Source: Amaurobius ferox (taxonomy: Eukaryota; Arthropoda; Arachnida; Araneae; Amaurobiidae). From it: 64,000 nt of DNA. The position numbers and the translations under genes are program-made. Location: contig OX578135.1 of NCBI GenBank assembly GCA_951213105.1, forward strand, positions 164,083,250-164,147,249. Direction: 5' to 3'. Below, piece by piece: positions 58,721 through 64,000 of the stretch (position 1 is its first letter; every line of letters begins with the position of its first letter). Under the pieces are notes generated by a model that saw nothing but the letters and a program-made list of their open reading frames with translations, had not been told where the DNA came from and did no database searches.

Positions 58721-59243
58721 AATTACAGAGTTGAATTTCACTAATGTATGCTATTGGTTATTGGGTCTAAAATGTAACATATATATGGCTCACTACATTT
58801 CAGAAGTGTGTGTTTCGCCTTTCTCTTTAGTAAGATCATCCATTTCAGGACTACAGAATTGAATCAGCAAAATGCTGCGGTTGGGGCATGGTGTGTATTA
58901 AAATTTCTCAGGGAATTATGCTGTAGATTGCGAGTTCGAACCTTACGGTCAGACGGTATCAACCAGGCTGTGAGTGTTATTACAAAAATTTCTACAGCTT
59001 TTAGCAATGTTAGAATACAAATATTTTCCTCAGTACGGACTGCCTGTCGATATGTCTGACTGTTCCTCAACTGCCTGTACAAATCTTCGTTTGCTTTATT
59101 TATTTGACACCTTTCTTATTTTACTCTTCACATTCATTTTTATTATGGGGTTTCATGTGACTGTTTTAATTGTGTTAAGAGTAATAGTAAATCACATGTA
59201 CTGCTGTCTGTAAATATGTAAAATTTTCAATTTTTTTTTTCAG

Positions 59244-59321
59244 GAAATAGATTCGGTCGCTCAATCGCAGGCCTTGCAAAGTGGGCAAACCTTGAAGGGT
59301 CAACTGTCTTCCCACGGTTAA
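59244..59321 (+). CDS. candidate 26-codon terminal exon of an unknown gene
   Basis: A strong 3' splice site (AATTTTTTTTTTTCAG) ends at 59243. The following frame reads 25 residues, EIDSVAQSQALQSGQTLKGQ then LSSHG, and stops with TAA at 59321. The exon is far richer in GC than its flanks. An upstream partner exon was not found and may lie far away, as introns in such genomes are long. I do not recognise the protein, and the reading phase is inferred. Confidence 0.4.
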   Translation, partial: EIDSVAQSQALQSGQTLKGQLSSHG

Positions 59322-60130
59322 TCTTTAATATGCGTGAGTTGTTGTTTTGGGATTTAATTTAAATGCGATTCTCCATGATCGTTGCTCCTTTGGCAGCATG
59401 ACGTATCTTTGTCTGATGACGATCCTTGTCTTTACCACAATTTTCCAGAATATCCCAAATATTCATAAATTAAAAAATATATATACGTATATCGAAAGAC
59501 GAGGTTGTGATAATAGGACCATTACAGGGAGGCAGTGACCAATCAATATTCTCTAAAAGAAGGCTGCACTCCATTACAATGTAAATCCGTGTCACGAAAC
59601 CACGCCTTCATGCGAGTCTCCCTTGAAAGCGGGCTTTCCCGATTCCCATTTACCACCCTCTATTTTTTTTCTTTTTTCCCCTTTTGGTTGCGGTTTCTTT
59701 GTTACCTTCGCTGCATTTCGTAGTCGGTTTTTAAATATTTACGTAGGCCACACATTGAAGATTCAGGACATACTATACGTCGTGCACTGCATCTCGTATG
59801 TTGCTCAAATATGTATTTTCTAATGTATCTTATTTTACGTCTCTAGTGCAGCGTATAGCTATGTATCTTATAGACAGCAGGTAGCAACTACTGTTCAACA
59901 AACCGCATTTTGTGAGATGTAGCATGCATCTTCAATATGTGCCCTCCCTTACAGAGGGAGGAGGTGCAGTAAGTTGGGTGGAACCGTAAAGGTTTAAATC
60001 GAACCCCTCAATTCGATGACAATTTTATGCCGGCTATTTGGAAGGACTGCAATTGTCAGTTCCCACTGAAGTTCGTAAATTTCAGCAATAGAAAGTTTTC
60101 TTGCTGCTATTGTTGTTAACGGTTATTCCA
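59322..60130. other. stretch without a recognised gene
   Basis: If 59244-59321 is a terminal exon, this region holds its 3' UTR; no AATAAA signal is seen within the first 500 bases. Confidence 0.35.
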
Positions 60131-60408
60131 TGGGGGGACAGCCCAGTGGTTAGCGTGCGGGGATTGCACTCGAACGACTCGAGTTCGATTTCTGCTTTTG
60201 CCCATGTTCCCGTGTTCACGTGGAGTACGGACATGTTAAATATGTGTGTCTGTGAGTGTCTTCCGAGAGGTTGGTAGTAGGGCAAGGAGGGTACTGTCCT
60301 TGTGGATGCCGCCCTCACTGGGTTCCGGTTGAAATTGGGTTGTACCATTCAAACGGATACCTCACACATTCTAGTAGGTCGGACGGTCTGGATCGAACAA
60401 CAACAACG
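60131..60408 (+). mobile_element. tRNA-headed SINE, full length
   Basis: A box GACAGCCCAGTGGTTAGCGT and B box GAGTTCGATTTC are present. The body (GAGAGGTTGGTAGTAGGGCAAG) ends GGTCGGACGGTCTGGATCGAA and (CAA)3. Confidence 0.9.
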
Positions 60409-60840
60409 ATTATATATGTATTAAGTTATACATGCTAATGAGCGCATAATAGGCACGAAACCGGTCCCTGGATACTGCTTTCTGCAATTCGAGTGTTTTC
60501 CTTAATGACGGTATATGTTTATTATTTCACAACAGGAGAACCCAATTCTTTCCTTTTCGTGAGAATGATCATAACATTTTAAAAATAAAAACTTCCAAAT
60601 GAAAAGCTTACCGACAATTTTGAATTAAGTTTCTGTACATTATATGAAGAACGGGTATAAAGCTAGCTTAGTACATAATACATTCCCCTCTTATTGAGCA
60701 ATGACTGGGACTGGGCAATGCAATATTACAATCTATGAGATATTTTTCACTAACATTCATTCGCCTACATATAAAGGTAAACTAAAGTGTACATGCACAA
60801 TATACTGTAATAGTATAAGCTGTATAATTGAATAGACTGT

Positions 60841-61062
60841 TGTTGTTGTTGAGACCCAGACCGTCCGACCTACCAGAGAAGTGTAAGGTAATAGTTTGGA
60901 CGGCCGGGAAGTGCCACCCAATTTAGACCGGAACCCAGTGGGGGAGGCATCCACAGGGACTGTACCCTCCTTCCCCTACCACCAACCTCTCGGAAAGACT
61001 TACGGACCCACATGTTTAACGTGATCGTACTCCGCATGAACACGGCAGCAGTTGTGGCAGCG
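60841..61062 (-). mobile_element. tRNA-headed SINE, 5'-truncated
   Basis: A 15-bp target duplication (AATTGAATAGACTGT at 60826-60840 and 61063-61077) flanks it. On the minus strand it lacks the tRNA-like head and ends GTCTGGGTCTC(AACAACAAC). It inserted into a local TATAATAGTATAAGCTG-type repeat. Confidence 0.93.
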
Positions 61063-61269
61063 AATTGAATAGACTGTATAATAGTTTAAGCTATTTAAAT
61101 AGCATAAATTGTCTAGGTATTATAATATGTTTAAATAGTATAAACTGTATAATAGCATAAACTAGGGATGGGGAACATCTTTATTTTCTCTACAATAGAT
61201 TAGTAATGTGTAGGGAAAGTATTGAAATCGTGTCGAAAATTGCAACTCGAATTTGCGACGGATCTACAC

Positions 61270-62141
61270 CAGGGGCGGCATTTCAGCATCTCATTTGGGG
61301 GTGCGAGATTTGTATGAAAATCCACAATACGAAATAAATAAAATGTTTGTTAACAGAGGAGGGGAAGGGGGGGGGGGAGGGATCACAAAATTGAATTGAT
61401 GTTGAGAAAAGTAATTGTTGTTAATATAATTCTTGTACATAATTGTTGTTAACATAATTTTTCTAAATACAAATATCTATATTTATTTACCTGTAATTGA
61501 AGTTTTAAACGCTGGTTCTTAGAGTCTGGATGAAGAGAAAATTTTGTCACAATATCATCATAATCCATTGATATTCTGTAGCTAAAATAGCTAAAGATGA
61601 AAGTCTTTCTTGTACCATTGTACTGCGAAAATAATTTTTCAACCTCCTGAGACACGAAAAAGACCTTTCACAACCAGTTGAGCTGATTGGCACAGTCAAA
61701 AACAATTTAACTAATAATGTCATGACAGGAAACACAATTTTTAAATTCCGCTCTTTAAAATAATCCAGGCGACTATTGAAATTGGGATGGTCTATGTTTA
61801 CATTTTTCACCATTGAATAAAACAGTCGCAATTCACATAGCAATTCTTCTTTCTGGAAGTTATATACTTTGCATATGGTTGAAACTTTTTCTTTTCCGAC
61901 ATCTGATCCAGATAATACTAAATTAAGGGCAAACAAAATGGATATATTGTTCTCATTAAGTCTCAATTTCATTAGATACTGAATCTCTAATTTCATATTG
62001 AATATTGATTCTGTGATATGATTTAACATCATCATGGGGATTTTTTCATCGAATTCGCTTGGAATTTTTTTACGCCTTTTCAGTTTTGAAAAATTTAGGG
62101 GCGCGACCGCGCCCCCTCGCGCCCCCTATTTGCCGCCCCTG
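61270..62141 (-). mobile_element. hAT deletion derivative
   Basis: Perfect 11-bp terminal repeats (CAGGGGCGGCA and its complement) and an exact 8-bp target duplication ATCTACAC (61262-61269, 62142-62149). Only the C-terminal part of a transposase remains, so it is non-autonomous. Confidence 0.93.
61490..62035 (-). pseudogene. hAT transposase C-terminal fragment
   Basis: The 162-residue frame (stop at 61547; the same homology continues in another frame to about 61490) has the hAT dimerisation signature TVPISSTGCERSFSCLRRL then RLSSLAILATE near residues 112-155. This is typical of ZMYM1/TTF-type hAT proteins that are normally over 500 residues. The BED/TTF zinc finger and the catalytic Asp region are absent. 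It differs from the hAT at 9970. Confidence 0.85.
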
Positions 62142-62835
62142 ATCTACACGATTTGAGACCTCTAGAACACGAAAAAAAAAAAAAAAAACTATGTTTAGCG
62201 TGACGCATCTCTATGTGCAGTGCATGTATCCACTCTAACTGGAAAACTAATTGACTCAGTTTCACAACATTTCGTATATGCGTCACTTGTGAGTGACACT
62301 GGTGCTAATTAGAATTTGGTACGATTCGGGATAAAAAGATAATCTGCCTTTTTTGCAAAATGACCCGCAAAATGCGTGTATACACTCTAGCTGAAAAACG
62401 AATTGACCTAATTTCATAGAATTTGGTAAATAATCACCTATAGGATAATCACCTATAGGATGCTGAGCAGATTTTGTTATAATTCGGAAAAAAACCCCTG
62501 CAAAATAATAGACTACGTCTGCTCAAATGTACCAATTAATTGTTTATACGTAATTTTTGACAACGAAAAGAATAAGATCAACTTCAGGACGAACCGTTCT
62601 CGAGATATTTTAGTCTTTTTTTTCGTATTTTTGCCGCGTTGTCTTTAAAAATACGCCCAGTCGCCCAATGAAAAATTAATACAATTGAAATAAAACTGCA
62701 AATTCAGTGCCATTTCAAATGATGATTACCCGTGTTATTTTGTGCTGTTAAATTCAATTTAATGAATTATAAAAGAAAGCATGAGAAAATAAATGAGTCT
62801 GTAGGGAAAGTCATGTGCTGCCCACATTAGATTTT

Positions 62836-63406
62836 TATGTTTGAATGTATAGGGTTGCATACCTACAAGAATTCTTATAAGTATTGCAAAATGCACATCT
62901 TTAGTGGAAAATATAATTAATATATACAACACAACTTAAAAAATGAGGAGGGCTCTGTGAGAACGCAGAACAGAATGCTCATTTCTCCGTCCCTGGTATA
63001 AACGGTATAATAGTATTAATTATTTAAATAATATAAACTCTTTATACTATTTAAACAGTTTATATTATTTATACAGTTTATACTATTTAAACTGTTTTCT
63101 TTATACTATAAAGGAAACAATCCGAATATCGTACGGTTGGATTGTATTTATACGTGGAAAGGGCATAAGAAAATGTCGCTACTAAAGAGTTTTTTTTTTA
63201 TATTTATTCTTAAAAAGTTGTGCGAGTCCCATTGGATTGCTAGGATCCGATAAGCTGTAACTTATGCAGCTTGTGTGTAAATTCGGCCATATCTCTGTGG
63301 GGCAATTAAAAGGGTGTCATGGGTAGCTGGCTCATTATGTGTTAATTAGAAAAAGTATGTTAGTAAAGTTGTCGCATTTACTGAGCTTAAATTCCGCAAA
63401 ACGAAT
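62836..63406. other. AT-rich stretch, no gene seen
   Basis: 63000-63110 contains degenerate repeats of TTTATACTATTTAAAC, similar to the sequence around 61070-61165. Confidence 0.5.
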
Positions 63407-63479
63407 TGGAGGCGCCGGGTATCGATCCCGGTACCTCTCGCATGCTAAGCGAGCGCTCTACCATCTGAGCTACGCCCCC
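63407..63479 (-). tRNA. tRNA-Ala (AGC), isolated copy
   Basis: Identical to the three genes of the 3-kb array except one base of the T loop region (ATCGATA, same). The acceptor has G3:U70 and A73. The flanks are unrelated to the array and no T run follows immediately, so termination may differ. Confidence 0.96.
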
Positions 63480-64000
63480 GGATGTGAGTGATAAGTGCTG
63501 TTTGCGCTTTTAAAAGGAAATGTGACCCAAATATCAGTGACCCAGTGTATGGATGGAGATGCTTTTCTCCGCTACTGTTTGCTTAAGCTGGCTCCATCTG
63601 GTGACTGAAGTGTACAGTACAGGGAATAGAATTCCGAACTTCGCCAAGGAACGCATGCGCAATAAGGCCGGGTTAAAAGGCAAACGAGTGGGGCAGAAAA
63701 TAGAAGAGAGAGAATGTACCGCAGATAAACGTTTAATTTCTCATTCTTTTGCTATTGATAACGGCAAGGATGTATCCAGAAATTTCATTTCGGGGGCGGG
63801 GCGTCTATGAATACGTTACGTTATTGGTAATATATTACGTTATTGGCAAATATCATAGGCGACGGAACGAATAAATCTTAGGGGGGGGGGGGGGGGGGGC
63901 AAAGAAGATTTGTTTTGTAATGCATACTAATGCAAAGAGATCCACACTTCATGCCTTACTGGCAGCATTTTATTAGCAGTATAAAAAAAAAATAAAAAAT
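63480..64000. other. end of window; G19 run, no gene seen
   Basis: A G19 homopolymer at 63881-63899. An 85-codon frame from 63553 shows no recognisable domain. Confidence 0.4.

Larger units (their letters stand above)
61196..62835 (+). mobile_element. family B interspersed repeat carrying a hAT insertion
   Basis: It begins GTGTAGGGAAAGTATTGAAATCG and ends GTCTGTAGGGAAAGTCATGTGC, matching other family B copies. It is interrupted by the hAT derivative at 61270-62141. Without that it is about 760 bp. Confidence 0.5.

Noticed and set aside
63553..63810. 85-codon frame near the end of the window
   Set aside because: No recognisable domain, no splice or promoter context and ordinary composition.

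Overview
The window is animal nuclear DNA. It is AT-rich, intron- or intergenic-like, and dominated by transposable elements, with no intact long protein-coding gene. The mix of elements (GTF2IRD2/ZBED5-like hAT, Tc1-like, Penelope-like, foldback piggyBac, a tRNA-headed SINE with a CAA tail, pogo/Tigger-like ends) and the nuclear tRNA genes suggest an arthropod. I favour an arachnid, probably a spider, from general familiarity with such repeats; nothing in the sequence proves the species.

Layout. 1-3000 is AT-rich with no supported gene. 3004-4024 is a tRNA cluster: three tandem tRNA-Ala(AGC) genes on a ~205-bp repeat unit, then a tRNA-Cys(GCA) on the minus strand. Identical isolated copies of each tRNA lie at 29568-29639 (Cys) and 63407-63479 (Ala). 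5530-7445 is the first copy of an interspersed family (family A) that also occurs at 18.1, 32.8-34.1, 36.7-39.4 and 55.1-56.1 kb. 9341-9932 is a short hAT-type element. 9970-15478 is a hAT element with 16-bp terminal repeats and an exact 8-bp target duplication. It is interrupted by a 3.4-kb, nearly perfect inverted duplication of a Penelope-like reverse transcriptase. 16269-17696 is a decayed Tc1-like element. 18974-21032 is a terminal-inverted-repeat element that carries a 103-bp minisatellite, in which a solo LTR sits that itself contains a SINE. A second solo LTR of the same family is at 22695-23230.

From 23 to 44 kb the sequence is mostly AT-rich filler with SINEs, family A copies (one inserted inside another, which exposes the element ends) and pogo/Tigger-like non-autonomous elements. 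44001-48230 is a 4.2-kb DNA transposon with unusually long (~650 bp) terminal inverted repeats and a broken, poorly characterised transposase. 48-63 kb holds several palindromic foldback elements, piggyBac-type MITEs with TTAA sites, a hAT deletion derivative and more SINEs.

Host genes. The only protein-coding host candidates are short: a possible 3' exon at 51068-51416 (minus), a possible 26-codon terminal exon at 59244-59321 (plus) and a possible small coding exon at 53157-53312 (plus). The tRNA genes are the only features I consider certainly functional. I see no operon-like or pathway organisation. The unusual signals are structural: the Penelope palindrome, the long-TIR transposon, perfect palindromes at 51.5 and 52.8 kb, a miRNA-like hairpin at 8.6 kb, and more than ten long G or C homopolymers in an otherwise AT-rich sequence.
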